From Gambelia wislizenii (lineage: Eukaryota; Chordata; Lepidosauria; Squamata; Crotaphytidae): a stretch of 64,000 nt of DNA. This document shows, piece after piece, positions 35,236 through 45,600 of this stretch. The notes under the pieces are model-generated. The model worked only from the letters and a program-made list of their open reading frames with translations. It was not told the origin of the DNA and did no database searches. Within the stretch, counting starts at the first letter, position 1, and every line of letters begins with the position of its first letter. Location of the stretch: the NCBI GenBank assembly GCA_030847615.1, contig JAUMIR010000005.1, positions 239,978,645 through 240,042,644 of the forward strand, in the 5' to 3' direction. The translations under genes were made by a program, and so were the position numbers.

Positions 35236-35455
35236 CCATGTGCCTTGAAGTCATTTCTGACTAAGGCAAGCTTATCATGGGGTTTTCTAGGCAAGGTTTG
35301 TTCAAAGGGGGTCTGCCTTTGACTTCATTTGAGGCTGAGAGAGTGTGACATGCCCATGGTCAGCAAGTGGGTATTCATGGCTGAGTAAGGATTCAAACCC
35401 TGGTCTTCACTGTCATAGGGCAATGTTGAAGCTTCTACAACACTGGTTCTTTTAA
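35236..35455 (-). repeat. Sauria-type SINE inside the hAT
   Basis: Tail 'catgtgccttgaagtcattt' at 35238, body 'ggcaaggtttgttcaaag' at 35291, 'ggctgagagagtgtgac' at 35333, and the head complement 'ggattcaaaccctggtctt' at 35389 to 'aacactggttct' at 35444. It is less diverged than the copy at 68-289. Confidence 0.9.
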
Positions 35456-35575
35456 CAGAAGAATATAAAGAATCTAAATAAATATTTGGAGTAATATTAC
35501 TAGGAAAAATGGTTTTATTGTCGTCACTAAAACACCAGTATCCCATTAGTGCTATGTGAGAGCCATTGGGCTAAG

Positions 35576-36021
35576 CAGTGGTTCTTAACTTTTTCTTTAC
35601 CAGGGACCCTCTTTAAATATCTTTTGTTGCCCCAAGACTTAACTCAAGATTTAAAGCCCTAATAATAATAGCTAACAACAAAAACAATACAATTACACCA
35701 TCCATTAACCTTTTCCCTCAGAGGCACTCTTGCTTCTTCCTGCATGTTTGTGGCTTGAGTGGATTGAATGGCAATGTGCAGGCCAAGCCAGCCAGCCTTT
35801 GCCTTCGTTCATGTCACATGACTGTTCCACTATAGGGAGGAGGTGGGCCAAACAGTCTTCAAACCTTTGTGGACCCCCTGTGAGGATATCATAGAATCAT
35901 AGAATTGTAGAGTTGGAAGAGACCACAAGGGCCATCTAGTCCAACCCCATTCTGCCATGCAGGAAATCATGATCAAAGCATCCCTGACAGATGGCCATCC
36001 AGCCTCTGTTTAAGACCACTG
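35576..36021. mobile_element. Second hAT-type element, split by CR1
   Basis: The left terminus cagtggttcttaac at 35576 and a right terminus 'ttaagaccactg' at 36010-36021 form the inverted ends; the flanks 'gggctaag' and 'ggctagag' look like a decayed 8-bp duplication. The core matches the element at 52936-53775 ('cattaaccttttccctcaga' against 'cattaatccttccctcagag'). A CR1 tail (35888-36013) sits just inside its right end. No transposase. Confidence 0.72.
35888..36013 (-). pseudogene. CR1 LINE, terminal 126 bp
   Basis: Complement of the CR1 3' terminus ('atcatagaatcatagaattg') through 'catccagcctctgttta'. It is truncated to the last 126 bases, with near-consensus sequence. Confidence 0.93.
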
Positions 36022-36137
36022 GGCTAGAGAATGCTGGAAAAGGAACAATGCAACCAGAGCGTGAGAAGGGTGCTGGCAGGGGGATTCTGAGAGGTGTAAT
36101 CCAAAAGTAACTTTCCCAGGCTCTGAATGCAGCCTAT

Positions 36138-36738
36138 AATCATAGAATCATAGGGCTGGAAGGGACCCCAACAGCCACCCCATCCAATCAGCTTCTGCCC
36201 TGCAGGAACACACAATCAAAGCCCTCAGGACAGATGGCCATCCAGCCTCTCTTAAAAACCTCCGAAGAAGGAGACTCCACCACACTCCCAGGCAGCATAT
36301 TCCACTATAGAAACAGCTCTTATAATCAGCAACTTCTTCCTAATGTTTAGGTGGAATCTCTTTTCCTGGAGTTTGAACCCTTTGCTCCATGTCCTAGTCT
36401 CTGGAGCAGCAGAAAACAAGCTTGCTCCATCCTCAGTATGACTTCAAATATTTAAACATGGCTCTCATGTCACCTCTCAACCTTCTCTTCTCCAGCTAAA
36501 CATGCCCAGTTCCCTAAGTTGCTCCTCATAGGGCATAATGGCTTCCAGACCTCCCACCATTTTGGTTGCCCTCCTCTGGACACATTCCAGCTTCTCAATA
36601 CCCTTCCTGAATTGTGGTGCCCAGAACTATTACTTCCCTTGATCTAGACACTATACTCCTATTAATGCAGCCTAGAATCGCATTGGCATTTTTTGCTGCT
36701 GCATCACACTGCTAACTCATGTTTAGCTTGTAGTCTAC
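36138..36738 (-). pseudogene. CR1 LINE, 3' fragment
   Basis: Complement of the CR1 3' region from 'aatcatagaatcatagggct' to the segment coding 'VDYKLN' (about 36735). A short deletion near 36628 removes part of the '[12 protein letters not shown]' coding stretch. It has no long ORF. Confidence 0.92.
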
Positions 36739-36855
36739 TTTCTTTTTTTTAAGGAAATCTACACCATTACGTTAATTGCTAATTAACAAAAAATATTTTG
36801 TTAGTGCCTATAATATAGTTTTTAAACTAAATTATTGGTGGCAAATTATGTAATA

Positions 36856-37092
36856 CAGTAGGCCCCCTCTTATCCACTGGGGACTGGTTCTATGCGGGCA
36901 TGGATTCTGAAAACTGTGGATAATAGTGAACACCACTGAAAATAATAGGACTTCTGTTTTAAAATACCATAGAGTTGCCTTGGAGGGCCTAGAAAATGGC
37001 TAGGGGGGGCACATTTTCTAGGAAGACTCGATGGTAGGTGTGCTGTTTTGTGTCCCATGGATAATGAAGCCGTGGATACGGGGGTCCTACTG
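36856..37092. mobile_element. Tigger-like (Tc1/mariner) MITE with TA duplication
   Basis: The left end cagtaggccccctcttatcc and the right end, read as complement, cagtaggacccccgtatcca form terminal inverted repeats. TA dinucleotides flank both sides (36854-36855 and 37093-37094), the hallmark of Tc1/mariner insertion. It is 237 bp with no coding capacity and lies inside the large hAT. Confidence 0.9.
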
Positions 37093-37207
37093 TAATCTGA
37101 ATATCCTGTACTGTGAATAGGTTAGGTTACATTGACTTGAAACAAACATATGGGGCCCCCAAAATAAAGCATTGCAGGGGGCCCCAAAATTCCTTAAACC
37201 GGCTCTG

Positions 37208-37235
37208 ATTGGAGGAGGAGCATTTGAAGTCACCC
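37208..37235. repeat. Palindrome, right portion after the hAT
   Basis: 'aggagcatttgaagtc' continues the palindrome arm broken at 34638, pairing with 'gacatttgaatg' and 'ccctcctcc' at 34498-34520. Confidence 0.7.
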
Positions 37236-37919
37236 CTGGAGTAGAATACAGGGCAGAACAAAAAGGTGGAATAATAAAGGAACCAAATGGAAGAAATCCT
37301 CTTCTCTACACATGTACATTCATCAGAATGCTCTGATGTTACTAGTTTATAATCATTTCAGAACCCACCATCGAACCCACCGTCTCTCACCACGTTCAGT
37401 GGATCTATCTAAGCTGATGAAGTTAATCCAAGATGTGATTCCTGCTAATTGAAAACATTTCTGGAGCCTTTGTATATCCATTCATCCTTGAAGATGTCAT
37501 TCAGCTGGCCAAAAACATGTTGCAAACTTCAACAAAAGATGAGTCCACTATAAAATCTCACCAAAGAGATCAGTTTACCTTTCTCCTTCCTCTCATTTTG
37601 CTTGCAAAATATAAATCATTTTCATTTATAAAGGCATTCTCTTGCTGGTATTTTACTGTTTTATGTTGGCTGAGTTGCAGTTCTCTGAAGAGACTTGCAG
37701 TTGGAGATGATATGTTGTCTTTGGCATTGATGATTTATTTATTTATAATTTATAACAGGGGTTTTTTACACCCCCCAACATAGCTGTACTTCAGGAAGGC
37801 CTAATTAGAAAACTCCTCTGATTTGCTTATAAAAATAAATGAACACACAAACAAATCTATATAACCTATTCTGTCAATGAAAACCATCTTTAAATGCAGA
37901 GCTGCATGATGATTGTTCC
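37236..37919. other. No recognised feature
   Basis: AT-rich, apparently unique sequence without supported genes. Confidence 0.5.
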
Positions 37920-38340
37920 CTGTTAATTCTGCAGCCTTATTTACAGCCTAAGATCCATGTATGGATCTTCTATTTGGGAAGAAGCATTTATTAGACCAAA
38001 CGCTTCCAATTCCCTGGTTGTTCTAAGAAGTGATCCCACTTTGTATCTAATTAAGAGATCAGTGTTCTATAAAATGCATGGACTACCCTGTTGTTGTGCC
38101 CATGGGTGGCTGACGGAATGCAGATTATCTATGACTAAATTCTCCGAGCCCCTAATTAAGGGTTGGGGGGAAGTCTTTGCCAGGATGTCTTTAATGCTGT
38201 CAGGCAATGTGCAGAGCATGAATTATGGAGCGGTGGCTAGTTCTGATGGATTCAAGAAATAATTATCACCAGTGCAGCAAAGCTGTGCTTCATAAATAGA
38301 GATTGCCGCAAAAGAAAGTGTTGCACAAGGATAGTGCCAT
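37920..38340. other. Candidate conserved non-coding block
   Basis: Repeat-free and of balanced composition, with 'atctaattaagagatc', 'cctaattaagggttg', 'catgaattatggag' and 'aataattatcaccag', i.e. several homeodomain-type cores. It begins with a small hairpin 'agatccatgtatggatct'. The 101-codon ORF (37957-38262) shows no domain. Enhancer-like function is inference only. Confidence 0.32.
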
Positions 38341-38827
38341 CTAGTGGATGATGGAACAATGCATGTATCTCTCAGTTCAGGGTTTGGTGGGACTCAGTCA
38401 GCCAAAACAGGTACTCATAGAAAGGGCCAGGGAATGAGTCAGACAGAGGTAGAGATGAGTGGCAATGGAGTTTGGTTTTCAGATGGAGTTACCAAAATGT
38501 TGAAGAAACCATCAAGAGAGGGGGTGGGGAAGAATGTGAGTGAACTCAAAACTGACAGGTTCATCCAGCAAAGCCCAGAGCTTTGAATGCTTAGTCCTTC
38601 GAAGTCTTTGTGTATTCAAATACGCTGGTGATGAAATAGCATTGACACCTCTTTTCTTCTGCAAGTCTCCCCACCTTTAACACCTATATGGTTGGGAGGT
38701 ACAACATGGACTCCTTCAGCCTGGGAATTCTGCCTACACCATAAAAGCATTACAGGTGGAAGAGAATTTCATTTCCATTTTGTTTTTGAAGAATTTACCA
38801 ACATACACAAACTTACTCATACATTTA
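38341..38827. other. No recognised feature
   Basis: A purine-rich stretch (38390-38580) gives an 80-codon ORF without domain. Not called. Confidence 0.5.
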
Positions 38828-39048
38828 TTTTATTCCTTTATTTATGATAATATGTTTATCCTGCCTTTTCATCATGAGATCCCAGGACAATAAAGAGATG
38901 AAACCACATTAAAAATGTATACAATTCTAAATTTAAAATCAATATATTTTTTAAAAAAACCTAATAAACAGTTCAAACAAGTTAAAAGAGCTTTGAAAAG
39001 GCCAAAAGAGTTAAAACTATATACATGCTTAAAAGTAAATTAGTCCCA
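38828..39048 (-). pseudogene. L2-like LINE 3' end, left part
   Basis: Complement of the typical tail ('tttatgataatatgtttatc', 'ctgccttttcatcatgagat', 'cccaggacaataaag'). It is broken at 39048 by a Bov-B fragment and resumes at 39420 after the duplicated 'aaattagtccca'. Confidence 0.65.
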
Positions 39049-39407
39049 GTTTACTTTTAAGTTCTACAGATACTGAGAACTGCTTAAAAAGACAAATAAA
39101 TGGATGTTAGAGCAAATCAAGCCTGAGCTTTTCCTAGAAGCCAAGATGACTAAATTGAGAGTGTCGTACTTTGGACATATCACAAGAAGACATTACTCAC
39201 CAGAAAAGACAGTAATGTTTGTAATGTAACCTATAGATGCAAAAGAGGAAAGACACATTGTAGAAAAATATTCAAGGGACCTATTGCCCTGAGGCTGCAG
39301 AACCTGAGTAAAAATGTTGATGATAGGATGATCTGGAAGTCTCTCACTCATAGAATCACCATAAGTTGGAGTCAACTTGACAGCAGTTAAAAACAACAGC
39401 AACAACG
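39049..39407 (+). pseudogene. Bov-B LINE 3' fragment with 12-bp duplication
   Basis: The + strand codes 'FLEAKMTKLRVSYFGHITRRH' and 'SPEKTVM', the Bov-B C-terminus, then the Bov-B tail 'accataagttggagtcaact' and an AAC-type end (39389-39406). A perfect 12-bp direct repeat aaattagtccca flanks it (39037-39048 and 39408-39419). It is a short 5'-truncated insertion by target-primed reverse transcription. Confidence 0.92.
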
Positions 39408-39419
39408 AAATTAGTCCCA

Positions 39420-39690
39420 AAAGCTTTGATAAAAAGCTATGTTAAGGAAAGAAACCAATGTTGGTGTCTGTTGGGCCTCTAAGGGGAGAAAATTCCACAT
39501 GTTGGGTGCCATAACTGAAAAAGCCATCTCCCATATCCTCCCCCATCATATTGTACCCTCTGGTAGGATGCAGTGATGGACAACTTCTGTCTCCTTATGA
39601 ACTGAGGTGGAAAAAACATTAGGTTGTTTTTTAAATCAAATATGGGAGAAAGAATGCTGACAGATTTCCCCATCCCTAAATCCTACAAAG
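39420..39690 (-). pseudogene. L2-like LINE 3' end, right part
   Basis: Continues the minus-strand element: complement of the 'FSYGTQHVEFSP' and 'FVVAAPKLW'-like C-terminal region, ending at about 39690. The minus frame 39673-39479 is part of it. Several stops. Confidence 0.55.
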
Positions 39691-40095
39691 ACTGACAGCA
39701 ACAGTGGATTGTGACACTTGTGTAAATTTCATTTTAATCTGCCTTCAGTAAGAATTTGGGTGTTGATAGGGCAGGAGCCATAGTTTGATGTGTGTGCACT
39801 AGCCATGCCAGAAATCAGATGCAAGTTGCAAAAACCCACAGAAAACCTATAGATGCAAGTTTAATAAGAAACAACAAATGGAATATTGGCTGTCCCAGAG
39901 CTTTAGTTCATGGGGCAAGATAAAAGAGTGAAGAATCTCAAACCCTTTGCTGCTCTTGGGGCAGAAGAGAATATGGGATAACGTACTTATTTTCACTTGG
40001 GTCAGTCAAACAATATTTAGTAATCTATAAATCTCTTAATATCCTTTGATCAAGTTATCTCCAGAACTACCTTGGCTTGTTGGCCAAGATCCATG
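39691..40095. other. No recognised feature
   Basis: No supported gene or repeat. Confidence 0.5.
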
Positions 40096-40640
40096 CTTGT
40101 TTCATGGAGTGATAGTACCACTCTGCTCAGCTTTGGTCAGACGTCCACCTGGAATACTGTGTCCAGTTCAAGACACCACAATGCAAGAATATTGACAAGC
40201 TAGAACTTGTCCAGAGGAGGACAACCAAGATGGTAAAACGTCTAGAAACCAAGCCCTATGAGGAATGGCTTAGGAGACTGGGTATGCTTAGACTGGTGAA
40301 GAGAAGACTGAGATGTGATATGACATCAATCTTTAATTTTTTTTAAAAAGTATGTCATGTAGAAGATGGAACAAGCTTGCTTTCTGATGCTCCAGAGATC
40401 AGGTCACAAACCAATGGATTCATATTACAAGAAAAGAGATACCACCTAATGGTAAGAGTTGATCTGAAACTGAAATAGACTGTCTCAGAAGGTGGTTGAC
40501 TCTGTGGAGATCTTTAAACAGAAGTTGGATGGACATATTTTAGGAGTGATTTAGTTGTATGTGCCTGCATGGTGGAGGGTATGTGTGTTGGACTAGGTGG
40601 TCCTGGCAATCCTTTCCAACACTGATTCCATATCTTATAA
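40096..40640 (+). pseudogene. CR1 LINE, diverged 3' fragment
   Basis: 'tgatagtaccactctgctca', 'ggaatactgtgtccagttc' and 'ccctatgaggaatggctta' follow the CR1 C-terminus in order, ending with 'ccaacactgattccatatc'. There are many substitutions and small deletions, so this is an older copy with no ORF. Confidence 0.85.
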
Positions 40641-40849
40641 TCAAAAAGGCTGGCAAGCACTTGACACAGGGACATCTTGGCAGAAGCACCAGATCTTTGG
40701 AAATATCTTCCAACTCCTTGCCCCTTCGTTTACCAACTTTGTATCTTCAAAGCTGCCTTTGCCTTCCATATCTTAGCAGGACAGGTTCATAAGTAAACTG
40801 ACCATTTATTCTGATGGGGTCACTTGTCATTTACACCTTCTTTGTCTAA

Positions 40850-41446
40850 AGAAGGCGGCAAATGCTATCTTGGCCTGCATTCATAGAACCATAGTTTTCA
40901 AGTCAAGGGAAGTAATAATCTTACTATATTCTGCACTGATCAGGCCTCATGTGAAGCACTGTGTTCGGTTCTGGGCACCTCATTTTTAGAATGATATAGA
41001 CATGTTGCAGCAAGTTCAGAGAAGGGCAACAAGGATGATAAGAGGTATGGAGAACAAAACATATGAGGAAATGTTGAAGGGGCCAGGCATGTTCAGCTTG
41101 GTGAAGAGAAGGGGGGGGTTAATATGATCACACTCTTTAAATACCTCAAGGGCTTCTACAAAGAGGAGGGTTCAGGCTTTTTCTCTGATGCCTCAGAGGG
41201 TAGAACTAGCTCAAATGGTTTTAAGTCACAGGAAGGTAGACTTCGATGAACTATTAGTAGGAACTTCTAGACAGTGAGAGTGGTTTGGCAATGGAACCAA
41301 TTTCCTAGAGAAGTGGTGAGGTCTCCTTCTCTAGGTGTCTTCAAAAAGAGACTGGAGAACTACCTGTTGGGGATGCTCTGAAGCTTTCATTGAGCAGGGG
41401 GTTGGATCTGATGGCTCATAGGGTCCCTTCCAATGGTTCTATGTTG
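40850..41446 (+). pseudogene. CR1 LINE, second diverged 3' fragment
   Basis: 'ggcaaatgctatcttggcct', 'gggaagtaataatcttacta', 'ggcctcatgtgaagcactgt' and the terminal 'ccaatggttctatg'. It diverges from the other CR1s here (for example 'GMENKTYEEMLK' where they have '[11 protein letters not shown]'), suggesting a different subfamily. Confidence 0.82.
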
Positions 41447-42220
41447 CTTTCAGAAGGCATAGCTCTTAAAAATACCCTGCCTTTATATTATATTAAATGA
41501 ATAAAAATTTCACACTCAACAGATAATATATGGTTTATTTTCCTTTATTCCTCCTGCAAGTATATGTTAATTTAAGACCCTTCTACCCATGCCTTTATTT
41601 ATTTAGATATGGATTTATGAAAGGATATTTGCACACACATTCTGAAAGAGAGAATCCAGCCCAAATCACCATTGGCCATTGGTCTTGTTTCCTTCTTCTA
41701 TAAGGCCCAAAATTGCAACAGAGAAAATTAACGACCTAACTGTATATGTTTTATTTTCTCTAGGCCCACAGTAGGATTTCTCTATAATAGACAAGAAGGA
41801 GCTGCAATTGAGAAGGGATAGTTTAAAGACCAGGCATGTTGGAGAGAGAAAAAAGGAGGAGCAAAGTTTGTTTCTGAGTAGAGAATGTGCTGTTCATCTG
41901 CAATTCATTGTATTGGAAAGTGTTGTCACAATATTACACCCGCTTTACTGTTGCATAGTGATTAAGATGTTTCCTGTAATTAGAAGATCCAGGCTGAGCC
42001 AGTAAGCCAGGTAAAATACATGGCAATTAGGACTTCAGCAATGAGAGTGCTTTCATTACCTTCCTTTCATGGCAGAGATAATATCTCACGCTCTTCTTTT
42101 TTTAATGTGGTAGGCTGAAAAGTGACACCATGCACTTGAGTGTTGAGTTCTGAACCTGCTGGCTGTAGAAAGATGCTCCAGTTTCTTGCAGACTCGTAGA
42201 TTTCTGAGTTAGGGATATAA
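41447..42220. other. No recognised feature
   Basis: AT-rich sequence with no supported gene. Confidence 0.5.
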
Positions 42221-42494
42221 TTTGTTCTTTAAGTTTCTTCTTGAAAGAAAGAATGCATAGTTTAGCAATTATCTTCCCACTGTGAGAGGTTTTTATGCCA
42301 TTTTCAAAGCCTATTTGCAATTTGGGAATTATTTTGTGCAGTATTTTCAGGTGCTGGTTTTAAGCAGAAAACAGCATTTTCTGCTCAGGAAATAGCATTT
42401 GCTGTGCTGAAATTAATATTCCCTGCATAGAAATAATATTTTATGTTCAGAAAATGATGTTTTTACAGAAATCACTTAAGTCTAAATTTTTCAG
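42221..42494. mobile_element. Partial copy of foldback family E
   Basis: 'cttgaaagaaagaatgcat', 'cttcccactgtgaga', 'gcagaaaacagcattttctg' and 'gtgctgaaattaatattcc' match 32560-32740 in order. Only one arm is preserved, ending where CR1 sequence starts at 42495. Confidence 0.65.
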
Positions 42495-42542
42495 TGTGAT
42501 GCAGCAGCTAAAAAAGCAAATGTGATCCTAGGCTGTATCAAT
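42495..42542 (+). pseudogene. CR1 LINE fragment (plus)
   Basis: 'gtgtgatgcagcagctaaaa' to 'ctaggctgtatcaatga' is the CR1 stretch that codes 'CDAAAKKANVILGCIN'. It is cut off by a minus-strand CR1. Confidence 0.85.
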
Positions 42543-43083
42543 GATAGAGCTGAAATAGAACATGAGGGCCATCTAGTCCAACCCCCTGCCATGCAGGAAT
42601 AAACTATCAAAGCATTCCCGACAGATGGCCATCCAGCCTCTGCTTAAAAACCTCCAAAGAAGAAGACTTCACCACACTCTGAGGCAGTGTATTCCACTTC
42701 CAAACAGCTCTTACTGTCAGGAAGTTCTTCCTAATGTTTAGGTGGAATCTCTTTTCCTGTAGTTTGAACCCATTGCTCCATGTCCTAGTCTCTGTAGCAG
42801 CAGAAAACAAGCTTGCCCCATCCTCACTATGAGATTTCTTCAAATATTTAAATATGGCTATCATATCACCTCTCAACCTTCTCTTCTCCAGGCTAAACAT
42901 GCCCAGCTCCCTAAGCTGCTCCTCATAGGGCATGGCGTCCAGACCTCTCACCATCCTGGCTGCCCTCCTCTGGACATATTCCAACTTTTCAATATCCTTA
43001 CTGAATTGTGGTGCCCAGAACTGGAGACAGTATTCCAGGTGAGGTCTGACTAAAGCAGAATAGAGCAGTATTATTACTTCTGT
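42543..43083 (-). pseudogene. CR1 LINE, 3' fragment with long intact frame
   Basis: The minus frame 43098-42607 (163 codons) reads '[20 protein letters not shown]', '[19 protein letters not shown]', '[18 protein letters not shown]' and '[14 protein letters not shown]', the whole CR1 C-terminal tail without a stop. It has no RT. Among the CR1 tails here, only the copy at 17530-20079 is as well preserved. Confidence 0.94.
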
Positions 43084-43449
43084 ATTACTATTACACACAA
43101 GTACTGAAACCCACTTGGAAACTTGCCAGCAAAATGGGGACGTTCATAAAAAGAGCATCCCGTACCTAGTTTTCCTGTTCTCTCCTGGAAGTGTTCTGGT
43201 GCAGACCGCCCATTGACACTGGAATCATGCCAGCAAAACAGGGTGCGGTTTCACACACAAGCACCACTGCAACAAAAACACCATGGGATATAAATTGGTG
43301 GCTTCTGCCTGCTAATACAAAAGAACACCTTCTTGACAGCAGCAGAATGCTTGCAGAATACTGGTGCATGACATCATGCTGTATGGAAGCCCTTTTACTC
43401 TCTCGTTTCAACGTAATAATGCTATATTTGCTATGTCTGAAAATCTCCT
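43084..43449. other. No recognised feature
   Basis: Unassigned sequence between two CR1 pieces. Confidence 0.5.
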
Positions 43450-43490
43450 ACATGGCCCTTGTGATCTCTACCAACTCTATGATTCGATGA
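43450..43490 (+). pseudogene. CR1 LINE 3' terminal scrap (plus)
   Basis: 'catggcccttgtgatctcta' and 'ccaactctatgattcgatga' are the last 40 bases of a CR1. It may belong with the plus fragment at 42495-42542. Confidence 0.8.
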
Positions 43491-43901
43491 AAGCAGGGTC
43501 TGACATAGTTTACAATCTAGAATTCCAAGCTAATCAGAGATGGAAAATAGTTTCATTAGAGTTGAGATTCTTGGCAAATTATCAATTTCACAAATCCCAT
43601 GTGAGACAAAGAGTACCTTGTATTAGAAATTTAATTTGTAAGACTTGTGTTGCATGTCAGAGAAGTAAAAAAAAAACCTCACAATCCCATGTGTATGTTT
43701 TAAAAATGAGAACTACTAAAACTGTGCACAACTGGGAAAAAAAAAACATAAACAGGTTTTATTCAATTGGGAAAAAAATTACATATATATACTATGTATA
43801 CACATACATATATTAGGAACTAAGATAAAAACTACATACATTAGGATAAATGCTTACTGAAAGTGTGCATGAATTTCCATGAGGGAAAACAGTTGAAGGG
43901 T
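43491..43901. other. No recognised feature
   Basis: AT-rich with an ATAT/CATA tract at 43780-43815. The 150-codon ORF (43364-43816) crosses the CR1 scrap and has no domain. Confidence 0.5.
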
Positions 43902-44148
43902 GTGTGTGCACTACACAGTTATATCAGTTTCATGCCATATTAGCTATGATGACTCCATATAACAGAATTTTGGAATTTGTAGATTAGTGAGGTATGCAGA
44001 ATTCTCAGTAGACAGGCACTACAGTCTGTCTAGCAGAGAATTCTAATTACCTCACCAAATTACAAATCCCAGTATTACTGCAGGATGGAGCCATGTCAGT
44101 TTAAAATGTTATGAAAATGGTATAATTGGCCAGTGCAGACACAGATAT
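43902..44148. mobile_element. hAT-like MITE
   Basis: The ends 'gtgtgtgcactacacagtta' and, complemented, 'gtgtctgcactggccaatta' are inverted repeats. The core has the paired 'gaatttgtagattagtgagg' and 'cctcaccaaattacaaatcc' arms. It resembles a widespread reptilian non-autonomous DNA element. A clean 8-bp duplication is not resolved. Confidence 0.72.
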
Positions 44149-45184
44149 TACCTGGTAGAAAGAATACATAGTGAAAAAACACACAAAAAGTGAAAATTAA
44201 GACACCGTCCCCACAATCCCAAATTCAATATCAAGTGGCAGTGAACATTTTTGCAAACAGAAGGTCATTTTGTTCTTAAAATAATGAGCAGATTAAGGAC
44301 TAAGAATCACTTCAAAATAGCTCATAATTGCAACATTATGTGAACACACACACACACACATACATAGTTAAGGTGGTGAAGAGAAATTCTCCCAAAGCCT
44401 ATTGTTATGGTATCTGTACATCAATGATGTGGCAGTGTTTGAGCAGAATATTTATAGACATCATGATCAAACTGATGACATCTTCCTCATGCACCAACTT
44501 GCAATGCATTTCAGGTTCCTTCTTTATAGTTTGAGATTTTGATTGACAGGCCCCTGGTTCACATTTTTAGAATAACTTACGGAAATCAAGAAGAATCTTC
44601 TTGATATAATTTACCATGGAGGATGTCTACCAATGGCTGCTAGTTGTGATGGTTGGATACAAACTCCAAGTACAATGGCAGCATGTTATTCCAGTTCCTG
44701 TGGAATATGAAGGGTAGAAAGAAATAGCCTTCATGCTCTGCTTGTAGGAAATATCTGTTTGGAGGAGACCAGGAAAAGACTGGGCATGAGCAAACTGGTC
44801 AGTTTTGCAAGCTCCCAAAATAGAATGTTATACCCCAAGTTCTTTCCCCCTGGAATGTGAATATATGTGACAATTTGGGAAAATTCTTCAAAAATTAATT
44901 GAAAGGAAAAAAATTAAGCATCTTCCCTTGAAGGCGGAGAGACTAGATTTGGAGGGGGGAAGCTGGTAAAATAAGGGGAGAGAGAAGCTTTTAAAGCGTG
45001 GTGAAAGAAACCAGTATTCTTTACTGGGTTATAGAGTGTGTGCTTTATATCAGAACGAAGTGCAGAATGCTCACTTCACTGCTAAACCTGTGACATAACT
45101 CATTCTTTCTGAGACCTGTTTTTATGCCATTCTTTTTCCTAGTGAGTTTTGAAGAGATTTATCTTTTCGAGGGCAATAATTCTT
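44149..45184. other. No recognised feature; short (CA)n
   Basis: A CA tract lies at 44344-44359. Otherwise unassigned. Confidence 0.5.
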
Positions 45185-45315
45185 CATTAATTTCATTCTT
45201 GAAGGAAGGAACAAGTAATTTTCTTCCCATTGTGAAAAATCCATGCAGTTATTGAAGACTATTCTCCATTCATGACTTATTCTATACACAATTCACATGT
45301 GGGTTTTTGTGAAGA
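45185..45315. mobile_element. Partial copy of foldback family E
   Basis: 'ttcttcccattgtgaaaaat', 'ccatgcagttattgaagact' and 'gacttattctatacacaatt' match the left arm at 32568-32655 in order. The right arm is absent. Confidence 0.65.
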
Positions 45316-45389
45316 AAATGACACCCAAGAGTCTACAAAGGAAAATGTATGTGTCTTACATAGTCACATCTCCCAGTGCTACCCCGCAA

Positions 45390-45600
45390 CACACCTTGTA
45401 AGCTGTGAAGTCCCCCTCAACCAGAATTCAAATCTCTGCTCAGGCACGGAAACCCATGGGGTGACATATCACACCTTCTCAGCCTCAGAGGAAGCCAAGG
45501 ACAAACCCCCTTTGAACAAATCTTGCCAAGGAAACCCTGTGATAGGCTTGCCATAAGTTGGAAATGACATGAAGGCACATGACAACAACAATAACAATAT
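45390..45600 (+). repeat. Sauria-type SINE
   Basis: Head from 'aaccagaattcaaatctctg', then 'ctcagcctcagaggaagcca', 'aatcttgccaaggaaaccct', 'gccataagttggaaatgaca' and an ACAACAACA-type tail at 45583-45598. It is the only plus-strand tRNA-headed copy. Its tail is the clearest match to Bov-B 3' ends in the window. Confidence 0.92.

Larger units (their letters stand above)
34639..37207. mobile_element. hAT-type DNA element (2.57 kb, non-autonomous), composite
   Basis: Terminal inverted repeats: cagggccggcttagacattc at the left, and at the right the complement cagagccggtttaaggaatt. A perfect 8-bp duplication, attggagg, flanks it (34631-34638 and 37208-37215), the length typical of hAT elements. 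Inside are a G run (34676-34690), a pyrimidine-rich core (34960-35070), and later inserts: a SINE (35236-35455), a second hAT (35576-36021), CR1s (35888-36013, 36138-36738) and a Tigger-like MITE (36856-37092). No transposase frame is seen; the 215-codon ORF at 34675-35322 is low-complexity. Confidence 0.9.

Noticed and set aside
34675..35322. 215-codon plus-strand ORF, Ser/Pro/Leu-rich, with opposing Lys/Glu-rich ORFs
   Set aside because: It lies on a polypyrimidine tract and SINE tail inside a hAT. There is no domain, no splice context, and the frame follows simple-sequence composition.
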